Of a stretch of DNA of 11,078 nucleotides, positions 1 to 6,696 are shown one piece after another. The position numbers were made by a program, and so were the translations under genes. Under the pieces are notes generated by a model. That model ran no database searches, was not told the origin of the DNA, and saw only the letters and a list, made by a program, of their open reading frames with translations. Position 1 is the stretch's first letter; every line of letters begins with the position of its first letter. Origin of the DNA: Micromonospora_J zhanjiangensis (lineage in GTDB: Bacteria; Actinomycetota; Actinomycetes; Mycobacteriales; Micromonosporaceae); contig NZ_JBHSBN010000063.1 of assembly GCF_042650605.1 (NCBI RefSeq), positions 1 through 11,078 on the forward strand, read 5' to 3'.

Positions 1-149
1 CGTCCAGCGGGCAGGTCACCGCCCGTAACGTCAGCTACAACGGCACCATTCCGGCGGGCGGCTCGGTGGACTTCGGCTTCCAGGCCAACCACACCGGCAA
101 CACCGCCAAACCGTCGTCGTTCGCCCTCAACGGCAACACCTGCTCCTGA
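1..149 (+). CDS. Secreted polysaccharide-degrading protein, C-terminal family 2 carbohydrate-binding module (partial)
   Basis: This is the last 48 codons of a gene that starts outside the window; the first complete codon is at 3 and the stop is TGA at 147-149. The visible residues read like the end of a bacterial CBM2 (cellulose/xylan-binding) module: an RNVSYNGTIPAGG stretch, then VDFGFQANHTG, and a terminal NGNTCS. In this family the last Cys normally forms a disulfide with a Cys at the start of the module, which fits a secreted protein. The catalytic domain is not visible, so it could be a cellulase, xylanase, arabinofuranosidase or lytic monooxygenase. The neighbouring arabinose operon and GH10 xylanase suggest a hemicellulase, but that is inference. 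Confidence 0.88.
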   Translation, partial: SSGQVTARNVSYNGTIPAGGSVDFGFQANHTGNTAKPSSFALNGNTCS

Positions 150-159
150 ACGCCAGGCC

Positions 160-184
160 CCGGTGCGCGCACCGCGCGCACCGG
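160..184 (+). terminator. GC hairpin just after the CBM2 gene
   Basis: A perfect 10-bp inverted repeat, CCGGTGCGCG (160-169) and CGCGCACCGG (175-184), has a 5-nt loop and begins 11 nt after the stop codon. There is no U tract, which is common for actinomycete terminators. It probably works with the second hairpin at 239-270. Confidence 0.5.
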
Positions 185-238
185 CCCCGGCGGGTGGCCG
201 GCCCGCCGCCCATCCGCCATCGGCGAATCGACGACCGT

Positions 239-270
239 CAGCGAGGCCGGACCGAGGTCCGGCCTCGCTG
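239..270 (+). terminator. Strong hairpin terminator between the CBM2 gene and the ara operon
   Basis: The arms CAGCGAGGCCGGACC (239-253) and GGTCCGGCCTCGCTG (256-270) are perfect complements. Allowing a 4-nt CGAG loop, the stem is 14 bp. It lies about 90 nt after the CBM2 stop and about 60 nt before the araB promoter, so it most likely isolates the operon from upstream transcription. No T run follows. Confidence 0.7.
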
Positions 271-328
271 GTCGTGCCGATGACGGTCGGGTACGCCCGC
301 CGTTACGCAGCTGTTGCTGGAAGGTATC

Positions 329-356
329 TTGACCTCTTCCATGTGAGCGCTAACAC
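329..356 (+). promoter_or_regulatory. Candidate promoter of the ara operon
   Basis: TTGACC at 329-334 resembles a -35 box of the main vegetative sigma factor. TAACAC at 351-356 can serve as the -10 box, with a 16-bp spacer that is slightly short. Transcription would start near 363, giving a leader of only about 20 nt before the araB ribosome site. The -10 box lies within the operator at 342-355, so a bound repressor would exclude RNA polymerase. Assigned by pattern only. Confidence 0.55.
342..355 (+). promoter_or_regulatory. LacI-family operator overlapping the -10 box
   Basis: TGTGAGCGCTAACA is a 14-bp dyad in which 6 of 7 base pairs are symmetric, centred on a CG step within AGCGCT. This is the typical shape of LacI-family operators, where the hinge leucine inserts at the central CpG. 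The regulator encoded at 9505-10512 is the obvious candidate to bind it. I found no second copy of this motif elsewhere in the window by eye. Confidence 0.72.
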
Positions 357-358
357 TT

Positions 359-369
359 GTGACTGTCAC
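359..369 (+). promoter_or_regulatory. Second short palindrome near the transcription start
   Basis: GTGACTGTCAC is a perfect 5-1-5 palindrome directly after the main operator and close to the predicted start point. TGTGA at 358-362 also repeats the TGTGA at 342-346 with a 16-bp offset. It could be an auxiliary site for the same regulator, a site for a second factor such as a global carbon regulator, or chance. Confidence 0.3.
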
Positions 370-384
370 TGCGTGGAGGTGAGG

Positions 385-2070
385 ATGAGCGACGTGGACG
401 GGTCGGGCACCCGATATGTCGTCGGTGTCGACTACGGCACGCTGTCCGGTCGGGCGCTGGTCGTCCGGGTGAGCGACGGGGCTGAGCTGGGCACCGCGGT
501 GCACGAGTACCGCCACGGCGTCATCGAGTCGACCCTGCCCCGGGGCGGCACGCCGCTGCCGGCGGACTGGGCGCTGCAGGACCCCGAGGACTACCGCGAG
601 GTGTTGCGGCACGCCGTGCCCGCGGCGGTGGCCGACGCCGGGGTGGACCCGGCACAGATCGTCGGCATCGGCGTCGACTTCACCGCCTGCACCGTGCTGC
701 CGACCCTGGCCGACGGCACTCCGCTGTGCGAGGTGCCGGAGCTGCGCAACCGTCCACACTCCTGGGTCAAGCTCTGGAAGCACCACGCCGCCCAGCCGTA
801 CGCCGACCGGATCAACGCCCTGGCCCACGAACGCGGTGAGCCGTGGATCGGCCGGTACGGCGGCAAGATCTCGGCCGAGTGGCAGTTCGCCAAGGGCCTG
901 CAACTGCTCGACGAGGCGCCGGACCTCTACCGGCGTGCCGAGCGGTTCGTCGAGGCGGCCGACTGGATCGTCTGGCAGCTGTGCGGCGTCGAGACCCGCA
1001 ACATCTGCACCGCCGGCTACAAGGGCATCCGGCAGGACGGTCGTTACCCGTCGACGGACTTCCTGGCCGCGCTGCATCCCGGCTTCACCGACTTCGTCGC
1101 CAAGCTGGACGGCCCGCTGCGGGCGATGGGCGAGCGGGCCGGCACGTTGACCGCCGAGGCGGCGGCCTGGACCGGCCTGCCGGCCGGGATCGCGGTGGCC
1201 GTCGGCAACGTCGACGCGCACGTCACCGCCGCCGCGGCCCAGGCCCTGGCGCCGGGTCGGCTCGTCGCGATCATGGGTACGTCCACCTGCCACGTCGTCA
1301 ACGGCAGCCAGCTGGCCGAGGTGCCCGGGATGTGCGGCGTCGTCGACGGCGGCATCAGCCCCGACCTGTGGGGCTACGAGGCCGGGCAGAGCGGCGTCGG
1401 TGACATCTTCGGCTGGTACGTCAAGCACGCCGCCCCCGCCGGTGTCGACTCGCACGAGCGGCTCACCGAGCTGGCCGCGGCCCAGCCGGTCGGCGCGCAC
1501 GGCCTGATCGCCCTGGACTGGTGGAACGGCAACCGTTCACTGCTGGTCAACCACGACCTCAGCGGCCTGATCGTCGGGCTGACCCTGGCCACCCGCCCGC
1601 CGGACATCTACCGGGCGCTGCTGGAGTCGACGGCGTACGGGACGCGCATGATCGTCGAGGCGTTCGCCGAGGCGGGCGTGCCGGTCACCGAGCTGATCGT
1701 GGCCGGCGGTCTGACCACCAACCGGCTGCTGATGCAGATCTACGCGGACGTCACCAACCGGCCGTTGGGCATCATCGGCTCGGCGCAGGGCCCGGCGCTG
1801 GGTTCGGCGATCCACGCCGCGGTGGCCGCCGGCGAGTACTCGGACATCTACCAGGCGTCCGAGGTGATGGGCCGGGTGGACCGGGACGTCTACCGGCCGG
1901 ATCCCGACCGGGTCCGGGCGTACGACGCGCTCTATGCCGAGTACCGGACCCTGCACGACCACTTCGGCCGCGGCGGGGACGACGTCATGTCCCGGCTGCG
2001 GACGATCCGCAACAACGCCCTCGCCGACGCGGCGGCGCAGGAACCGGCCGCACTGGAGGTCGTCGGATGA
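385..2070 (+). CDS. araB: L-ribulokinase AraB
   Basis: This FGGY-family carbohydrate kinase of 561 residues, the usual AraB length, phosphorylates L-ribulose to L-ribulose-5-phosphate with ATP in the cytoplasm. The N-terminal half opens with the VGVDYGTLSGR phosphate-binding loop, followed by GIGVDFTACTVLP. The AraB-type substrate region NRPHSWVKLWKHHAAQ and GKISAEWQFAK separates it from xylulokinases and glycerol kinases. The C-terminal half has GNVDAHV, MGTSTCH, GYEAGQSGVGD and the nucleotide-binding AGGLTTNRLLMQIYAD. ATG 385 is chosen because GGAGG at 375-379 precedes it by 5 nt and the family N-terminus begins at once. The frame stays open upstream to 163, but that part has no family similarity and would cross the promoter. 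It is first in the operon, and its stop overlaps the araD start as ATGA. Confidence 0.96.
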   Translation: MSDVDGSGTRYVVGVDYGTLSGRALVVRVSDGAELGTAVHEYRHGVIESTLPRGGTPLPADWALQDPEDYREVLRHAVPAAVADAGVDPAQIVGIGVDFTACTVLPTLADGTPLCEVPELRNRPHSWVKLWKHHAAQPYADRINALAHERGEPWIGRYGGKISAEWQFAKGLQLLDEAPDLYRRAERFVEAADWIVWQLCGVETRNICTAGYKGIRQDGRYPSTDFLAALHPGFTDFVAKLDGPLRAMGERAGTLTAEAAAWTGLPAGIAVAVGNVDAHVTAAAAQALAPGRLVAIMGTSTCHVVNGSQLAEVPGMCGVVDGGISPDLWGYEAGQSGVGDIFGWYVKHAAPAGVDSHERLTELAAAQPVGAHGLIALDWWNGNRSLLVNHDLSGLIVGLTLATRPPDIYRALLESTAYGTRMIVEAFAEAGVPVTELIVAGGLTTNRLLMQIYADVTNRPLGIIGSAQGPALGSAIHAAVAAGEYSDIYQASEVMGRVDRDVYRPDPDRVRAYDALYAEYRTLHDHFGRGGDDVMSRLRTIRNNALADAAAQEPAALEVVG

Positions 2071-2756
2071 ACACCCGGTGGGACAACGAGATCTGGCAAC
2101 TGCGCGAGACGGTCGCCGGACTGCACTCCGCCCTCACCCGGTACGGGCTGGTCGCCTGGACCGCCGGCAACGTCTCCGCCCGGGTGCCGGGCCAGGACCT
2201 CATGGTGATCAAGCCGAGCGGGGTCGACTACGACGACCTCTCGGCGGACAACATGGTGGTCTGCGACCTGAACGGCACCGTCGTGGACGGGGAACACTCC
2301 CCGTCCAGCGACACCGCCGCGCACGCCTACGTCTACCGGGCGATGCCGGAGGTCGGCGGGGTGGTGCACACGCACAGCGGGTACGCCACCGCCTGGGCGG
2401 CCCGTGGTGAGTCCATCCCCTGCCACCTGACCGCGCAGGCCGACGAGTTCGGCGGGGAGATCCCGGCCGGCCCGTTCGCCCTGATCGGCGGCGACGACAT
2501 CGGCAAGGGCATCGTCGCGACCCTCTCCGGGCACCGTTCGCCCGCGGTGCTGATGCGCAACCACGGCGTCTTCACCATCGGCAAGGACGCCCGCGCCGCG
2601 GTGAAGGCGGCGGTGATGTGCGAGGACGTCGCCCGTACCGCGCACCTGGCCCGCGCGCTCGGCCCGCCGGTGCCGATGGCCCAGGCGGACATCGACGCCC
2701 TCTACCACCGCTACCAGAACGTCTACGGCCAGCGGCCCGCGTCCACGAGTTCCTGA
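2067..2756 (+). CDS. araD: L-ribulose-5-phosphate 4-epimerase AraD
   Basis: This 229-residue class II aldolase/epimerase family protein converts L-ribulose-5-phosphate to D-xylulose-5-phosphate, the exit into the pentose phosphate pathway. Zinc ligands are expected at His101 and His103 in VVHTHSGYATAW and at His166 in RNHGVFTIG. Phosphate- and substrate-binding segments GNVSAR (34-39), KPSGV (49-53) and SSD (80-82) are present. Asp126 in the TAQADEF segment and the YHRYQNVYGQ tail match the acid/base Asp and Tyr known from E. coli AraD. The ATG overlaps the araB stop by 4 nt, and GGAGGT at 2055-2060 lies 6 nt upstream, so the two enzymes are likely translationally coupled. The closest alternative in the family is fuculose-phosphate aldolase, but the context and the HTHS motif favour AraD. 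Confidence 0.95.
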   Translation: MNTRWDNEIWQLRETVAGLHSALTRYGLVAWTAGNVSARVPGQDLMVIKPSGVDYDDLSADNMVVCDLNGTVVDGEHSPSSDTAAHAYVYRAMPEVGGVVHTHSGYATAWAARGESIPCHLTAQADEFGGEIPAGPFALIGGDDIGKGIVATLSGHRSPAVLMRNHGVFTIGKDARAAVKAAVMCEDVARTAHLARALGPPVPMAQADIDALYHRYQNVYGQRPASTSS

Positions 2757-2925
2757 CGCCCACCGCCCGCACCGTCTGCCGGACGCACCACCCGACCGGC
2801 GGAAGTACCACCCGAGCACCACCACCGAAACAACAACCGCACCACCGCACACCGCTCCACCAGCGCGGAACCGCGCGGCCGTGCCACGGCCGGGCGGACC
2901 CGGTCCATCACCCCGAGGAGTTCCC
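2757..2925 (+). other. C-rich, G-poor intercistronic gap before the receptor gene
   Basis: This 169-nt gap lies inside the operon and holds no convincing ORF, operator or promoter. Its middle is strongly asymmetric: in 2811-2860 I count 27 C, 16 A, 6 G and 1 T. Such C-rich, G-poor, unstructured RNA is the usual look of a Rho-loading (rut) site. Near the end is a small hairpin, CGGCCGT (2876-2882) and ACGGCCG (2886-2892) with a GCC loop, 33 nt before the receptor start. The gap could tune transporter expression relative to araBD; this is inference. Confidence 0.45.
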
Positions 2926-3927
2926 GTGAGAAGCATGCGAAGTTTCCCCACCTCGCGCCGCGCCGTCGCGGTGCTGGCCGCCGCGCTGCTGGTCGGCGGC
3001 GTGACGGCGTGTGGCAACAGCGACACCGGCGGCGGGTCCGGCGGCGACAAGAAGATCGTGCTGGGCTTCTCCCAGGTCGGCGCGGAAAGCGGCTGGCGGA
3101 CGGCGAACACCACCTCGATCAAGGAGTCGGCCGCCGCCGCCGGGATCGACCTGAAGTTCGACGACGCGCAGCAGAAGCAGGAGAACCAGATCAAGGCGAT
3201 CCGGAACTTCATCCAGCAGAAGGTCGACGTGATCGCCTTCTCGCCGGTGGTGGAGTCCGGCTGGGACACCGTGCTCAAGGAGGCCAAGGACGCGAAGATC
3301 CCGGTGATCCTGACCGACCGGGCGGTGGACTCGGCCGACAAGTCGCTCTACAAGACCTTCCTCGGCTCGGACTTCGTCAAGGAGGGCAAGGCGGCGGGCG
3401 ACTGGCTGGTGGAGAACACCAAGGACGCCACCGGCCAGGTGAACATCGTCCAGCTGGAGGGCACGACCGGCTCGGCCCCGGCCAACGACCGTACGAAGGG
3501 CTTCGCCGAGGCCATCGCGGCCAACCCCAAGCTGAAGATCATCGCGAGCCAGTCGGGTGACTTCAAGCGGGCCGACGGCAAGCAGGTGATGGAGCAGTTC
3601 CTCAAGGCCAACCCGAAGATCGACGTGCTGTTCGCGCAGAACGACGACATGGGCCTGGGTGCGATCGAGGCGATCACCGCGGCCGGCAAGGTGCCCGGCA
3701 AGGACATCAAGATCATCACGGTGGACGCGGTCAAGGACGGCATGCAGGCGCTGGCCGACGGCAAGTTCAACTTCATCGCCGAGTGCAACCCGCTGCTCGG
3801 CCCACAGCTGATGGAGCTGGTCAAGAAGGTGAAGGCCGGCGAGACCGTGCCCGAGCGGATCGAGACCAAGGAGACCACCTTCACCCAGGACACGGCCAAG
3901 GCGGCCCTGCCGGACCGCAAGTACTGA
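2926..3927 (+). CDS. ytfQ: Sugar ABC transporter substrate-binding lipoprotein, YtfQ-like (L-arabinose importer receptor)
   Basis: This 333-residue periplasmic-binding-protein family 4 receptor has a lipoprotein signal: RR near the N-terminus, a hydrophobic stretch at 13-28, and a VTAC lipobox with Cys29 as the lipidation site. A Gly/Ser linker follows. The mature part begins IVLGFSQVGAESGWR and continues with DAQQKQENQIKAIRNF, SPVVESGW, LKEAKDAKIPV, SQSGDF, QNDDMGLGAIEAI and DTAK near the end. From memory this runs closely parallel to E. coli YtfQ, the galactofuranose receptor, and the same family includes receptors of arabinose importers. GTG 2926 is chosen because GAGGAG at 2915-2920 ends 5 nt before it; in-frame ATG 2935 is 14 nt away and less good. 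The ara operon context makes L-arabinose, possibly its furanose form, the likely ligand. Confidence 0.93.
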   Translation: MRSMRSFPTSRRAVAVLAAALLVGGVTACGNSDTGGGSGGDKKIVLGFSQVGAESGWRTANTTSIKESAAAAGIDLKFDDAQQKQENQIKAIRNFIQQKVDVIAFSPVVESGWDTVLKEAKDAKIPVILTDRAVDSADKSLYKTFLGSDFVKEGKAAGDWLVENTKDATGQVNIVQLEGTTGSAPANDRTKGFAEAIAANPKLKIIASQSGDFKRADGKQVMEQFLKANPKIDVLFAQNDDMGLGAIEAITAAGKVPGKDIKIITVDAVKDGMQALADGKFNFIAECNPLLGPQLMELVKKVKAGETVPERIETKETTFTQDTAKAALPDRKY

Positions 3928-3963
3928 TCGACGACCGGATCGCCACACCAACCGGCGACCCCG

Positions 3964-4023
3964 CCGCCACCCCACCCGGCCCACGGGCGGTCACCCCGCC
4001 CGGCGGTCCGGGCGGGGTGGCGG
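3964..4023 (+). promoter_or_regulatory. Competing intercistronic hairpins between receptor and ATPase genes
   Basis: Within the 157-nt gap, the 3' arm at 4008-4021 can pair perfectly with CACCCCGCCCGG at 3992-4003 (12 bp, 14 with a flanking G-U and G-C, loop CGGT). The same 3' segment, 4008-4023, can instead pair with CCGCCACCCCACCCGG at 3964-3979 with one mismatch in 16. Only one of the two can form. In binding-protein transporters a hairpin at this place often protects the receptor mRNA or partly terminates transcription, giving more receptor than membrane parts. No T run follows, so complete termination is unlikely. Confidence 0.55.
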
Positions 4024-4084
4024 TCCGCCGCACCTCGCACCCGCGGCGTACGGACAACCTGAACTCTGCGAAAGGTCTGGTGGG

Positions 4085-5629
4085 ATGACCCAGAGCCAGC
4101 CGGTCCTGACAATGACGGGAATCGGCAAGTCGTTCCCCGGCGTCCGGGCCCTCGACGACGTCGCCCTCCGGCTCTTTCCCGGCGAGGTACACGCCCTGAT
4201 GGGTGAGAACGGCGCCGGCAAGTCCACCTTGATCAAGGTGTTGACCGGCGTCTACGACATCGACAGCGGCAGCATCACCCTCGGTGGGCAGCCGGTCTCG
4301 TTCAGCGGCCCGATGGCCGCCGCCGCGGCCGGGGTGAGCACCGTCTACCAGGAGGTCAACCTCTGCGCCAACCTGTCGGTCGCGGAGAACATCTTCATCG
4401 GCCGGGAGCCGCGTCGCCTCGGTGCCGTCCGCTGGGGTGAGATGCGGCGGCAGGCCCGCGCCCTGCTGGCCCGGCTGGAACTGGACATCGACGTGAGCGC
4501 GCCGCTCGCCTCGTACTCGATCGCGGTCCAACAGATGGTGGCCATCGCCCGGGCGATCGACATCAGGGCCACCGTGCTGGTCCTGGACGAGCCCACCTCC
4601 AGCCTGGACGCCGGCGAGGTGGCGCAGCTGTTCCGGGTCATGCGCCAACTGCGCGACGACGGCATCGCGATCCTGTTCGTCACCCACTTCCTCGACCAGG
4701 TGTACGCCATCGCCGACCGGATCACGGTGCTGCGCAACGGACGCCTGGTGGGTGAGTACCCGACGGCCGACCTGCCGCAGCTCAGCCTGGTCGAGAAGAT
4801 GATCGGCAAGGAACTCGACGTACTGGAGCGGCTGGACGAGCAGCCCCGGCCCGACCTCGCCCAACTGGAGCGCGGCGAGCCGTACGTCGAGGCGCGCGAA
4901 CTCGGTCGCGGCGGATCCGTGGCGCCGTTCAACCTGACCATCCACGCCGGGGAGGTGGTCGGCCTCGCCGGCCTGCTCGGCTCGGGGCGTACCGAGGTGG
5001 CGCGCCTGTTGTTCGGTGCCGACCGGGCCGACCACGGCAGCGTGTCGGTGCGGGGCACGACCACCGCGCTGCGTACCCCGGTCGCCGCCATCGACCACGG
5101 CATCGGTTACTGCTCGGAGGACCGCCGCGCCGAAGGGATCATCCCCGAACTCACCGTGCGGGAGAACATCGTCCTCGCCATGCAGGCGGCCCGCGGCTGG
5201 TTCCGCCCGATCCCGCGCCGTCGCCAGGACGAACTGGCCGACCGCTACATCAAGGCGCTCAGCATCCGGCCGGCAAACCCCGACCTGCCGGCGGGCAACC
5301 TGTCCGGCGGCAACCAGCAGAAGGTGCTGCTGGCCCGCTGGCTGATCACCGAGCCGCGGTTGTTGATCCTCGACGAGCCGACCCGCGGCATCGACGTCGG
5401 CGCCAAGGCAGAGATTCAGAAGCTGGTGGTGCAGCTGTCCGACGGTGGGATGGCGGTGCTGTTCATCTCCGCCGAGTTGGAGGAGGTGCTCCGGCTCAGC
5501 CACAAGATCGCGGTGATGCGCGACCGCGAGCTGGTCGCCGAGCTGACCAACGACGACACGGTGGACGCCGACCGGATCATGCAGACCATCGCCGGCGGCG
5601 CGCGGCAGAACGAGGGAGTTCACCCATGA
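4085..5629 (+). CDS. ytfR: Sugar ABC transporter ATP-binding protein, two fused nucleotide-binding domains, YtfR/RbsA-type
   Basis: This 514-residue cytoplasmic ATPase powers the importer. Domain 1 has Walker A GENGAGKST (40-48), Q-loop VYQE (87-90), a degenerate signature SIAVQQMV (145-152), Walker B VLVLDEP (164-170) and switch His201. Domain 2 has a degenerate Walker A, GLLGSGRTE, with Arg302 where Lys is normal, then a full signature LSGGNQQKV (406-414) and Walker B LLILDEP (426-432). One weakened site per domain is typical of the RbsA/MglA/XylG class. SIAVQQMVAIARAI, VTHFLDQVYAI and GLAGLLGSGRTE match the YtfR branch closely as I recall it. ATG 4085 has GAAAGG about 9 nt upstream. The stop overlaps the first permease start as ATGA. 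Confidence 0.95.
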   Translation: MTQSQPVLTMTGIGKSFPGVRALDDVALRLFPGEVHALMGENGAGKSTLIKVLTGVYDIDSGSITLGGQPVSFSGPMAAAAAGVSTVYQEVNLCANLSVAENIFIGREPRRLGAVRWGEMRRQARALLARLELDIDVSAPLASYSIAVQQMVAIARAIDIRATVLVLDEPTSSLDAGEVAQLFRVMRQLRDDGIAILFVTHFLDQVYAIADRITVLRNGRLVGEYPTADLPQLSLVEKMIGKELDVLERLDEQPRPDLAQLERGEPYVEARELGRGGSVAPFNLTIHAGEVVGLAGLLGSGRTEVARLLFGADRADHGSVSVRGTTTALRTPVAAIDHGIGYCSEDRRAEGIIPELTVRENIVLAMQAARGWFRPIPRRRQDELADRYIKALSIRPANPDLPAGNLSGGNQQKVLLARWLITEPRLLILDEPTRGIDVGAKAEIQKLVVQLSDGGMAVLFISAELEEVLRLSHKIAVMRDRELVAELTNDDTVDADRIMQTIAGGARQNEGVHP

Positions 5630-6696
5630 GCCGGTACCGGACGTTGACCTCGCACCGGCTGTTCTGGCCGGTTGCCGTCCTCGTCGCCCTGCTCGTCGCC
5701 AACACGGTCTACCGGCCCGGCTTCCTGTCCGTCGAGCTCAAGGACGGACATCTGTACGGCAGCCTGGTCGACATCGTCCGGCTGAGTGCCCCGCTGATGT
5801 TGGTCGCGCTGGGCATGACCCTGGTCATCTCCACCGGCGGCATCGACCTGTCGGTCGGCTCAATCTGCGCCATCAGCGGCGCCGTCGCCTGCCTCTACAT
5901 CAGCCACCAGCCCGACCAGAACGGCTTCGCCGGGGTGCTGATCGCGCTGGTCCTCGGCTTCGGCACGGCCCTGGTGCTCGGGGCCTGGAACGGGGTCCTG
6001 GTCGCGGTCATCGGCATCCAACCGATCATCGCCACGCTGATCCTGATGGTGGCCGGCCGGGGCGTCGCCCAGCTGATCACCCAGGGCCAGATCATCACGA
6101 TCAACTCCAGCCCGTACAAGGCGATCGGCGTCGGGCACCTGTTGGCCCTGCCGCTGGCCATCTTCATCGCGCTCGCCGCCGCGCTGCTGATCGCGGCGGT
6201 GCTGCGGCGGACCGCGCTGGGGATGGTCGTCGAGTCGGTCGGCGGCAACGCGCGGGCGAGCCGGCTGGCCGGCATCCGTTCCGGTCGGATCACCTTTCTG
6301 GTCTACGTCATCAGCGCCGCCTGCGCCGCGATCGCCGGGTTCATGATGACCGCCAACGTCTCCAGCGCCGACGGCAACTCCGCCGGCCTCTGGGTGGAAC
6401 TCGACGCCATCCTCGCCGTCGTCATCGGCGGCACCTCGCTGGCCGGCGGCCGGTTCTCGCTCAGCGGCACCATCCTCGGTGCGCTGCTCATCCAGACCCT
6501 CACCACGACGGTGTACGCCATGAACATCTCCCCACAGACGTCGCTGCTGTTCAAGGCGGTCGTGGTGATCATCGTCTGCCTCATCCAGGCGCCGGCGTTC
6601 CGGGCCCGGCTGGGTGCCAGGTTCAGCCGCCGCAGGCCGGGTGCCGCACCCGTCAGCCCGGTGGCGGACGAACGGAAGGAACAGGTGCCGGCATGA
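5626..6696 (+). CDS. ytfT: Sugar ABC transporter permease 1, YtfT-like
   Basis: This 356-residue integral membrane protein belongs to the branched-chain/ribose-type permease family (BPD_transp_2). It has a hydrophobic helix near residues 12-29 and then about eight or nine more. The family landmark STGGIDLSVGS follows the second helix. VESVGGNARASRLAGI is the cytoplasmic coupling segment that contacts the ATPase, and AVVIGGTSLAGG precedes the last helices. The C-terminal 25 or so residues are a charged cytoplasmic tail. It overlaps the ATPase gene by 4 nt, has GGGAG at 5614-5618 for ribosome binding, and overlaps permease 2 by 4 nt. It should pair with permease 2 to form a heterodimeric channel. 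Confidence 0.94.
   Translation: MSRYRTLTSHRLFWPVAVLVALLVANTVYRPGFLSVELKDGHLYGSLVDIVRLSAPLMLVALGMTLVISTGGIDLSVGSICAISGAVACLYISHQPDQNGFAGVLIALVLGFGTALVLGAWNGVLVAVIGIQPIIATLILMVAGRGVAQLITQGQIITINSSPYKAIGVGHLLALPLAIFIALAAALLIAAVLRRTALGMVVESVGGNARASRLAGIRSGRITFLVYVISAACAAIAGFMMTANVSSADGNSAGLWVELDAILAVVIGGTSLAGGRFSLSGTILGALLIQTLTTTVYAMNISPQTSLLFKAVVVIIVCLIQAPAFRARLGARFSRRRPGAAPVSPVADERKEQVPA

Noticed and set aside
163..384. In-frame upstream extension of araB (74 more codons)
   Set aside because: It has no ribosome site at its start, contains the terminator hairpin, promoter and operator, and encodes a Pro/Arg/Ala-rich stretch unlike ribulokinases. ATG 385 has a well-placed GGAGG.
2881..2925. Earlier GTG start for the receptor lipoprotein
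   Set aside because: It would put a Pro/Gly/Arg stretch before the signal peptide and overlap the hairpin at 2876-2892. GTG 2926 has GAGGAG at ideal spacing and gives a normal lipoprotein signal.
4505..4540. Degenerate signature motif in the first ATPase domain and missing Walker Lys in the second as evidence of decay
   Set aside because: Both departures are normal for the RbsA/YtfR class of fused sugar ATPases, and the frame is intact.
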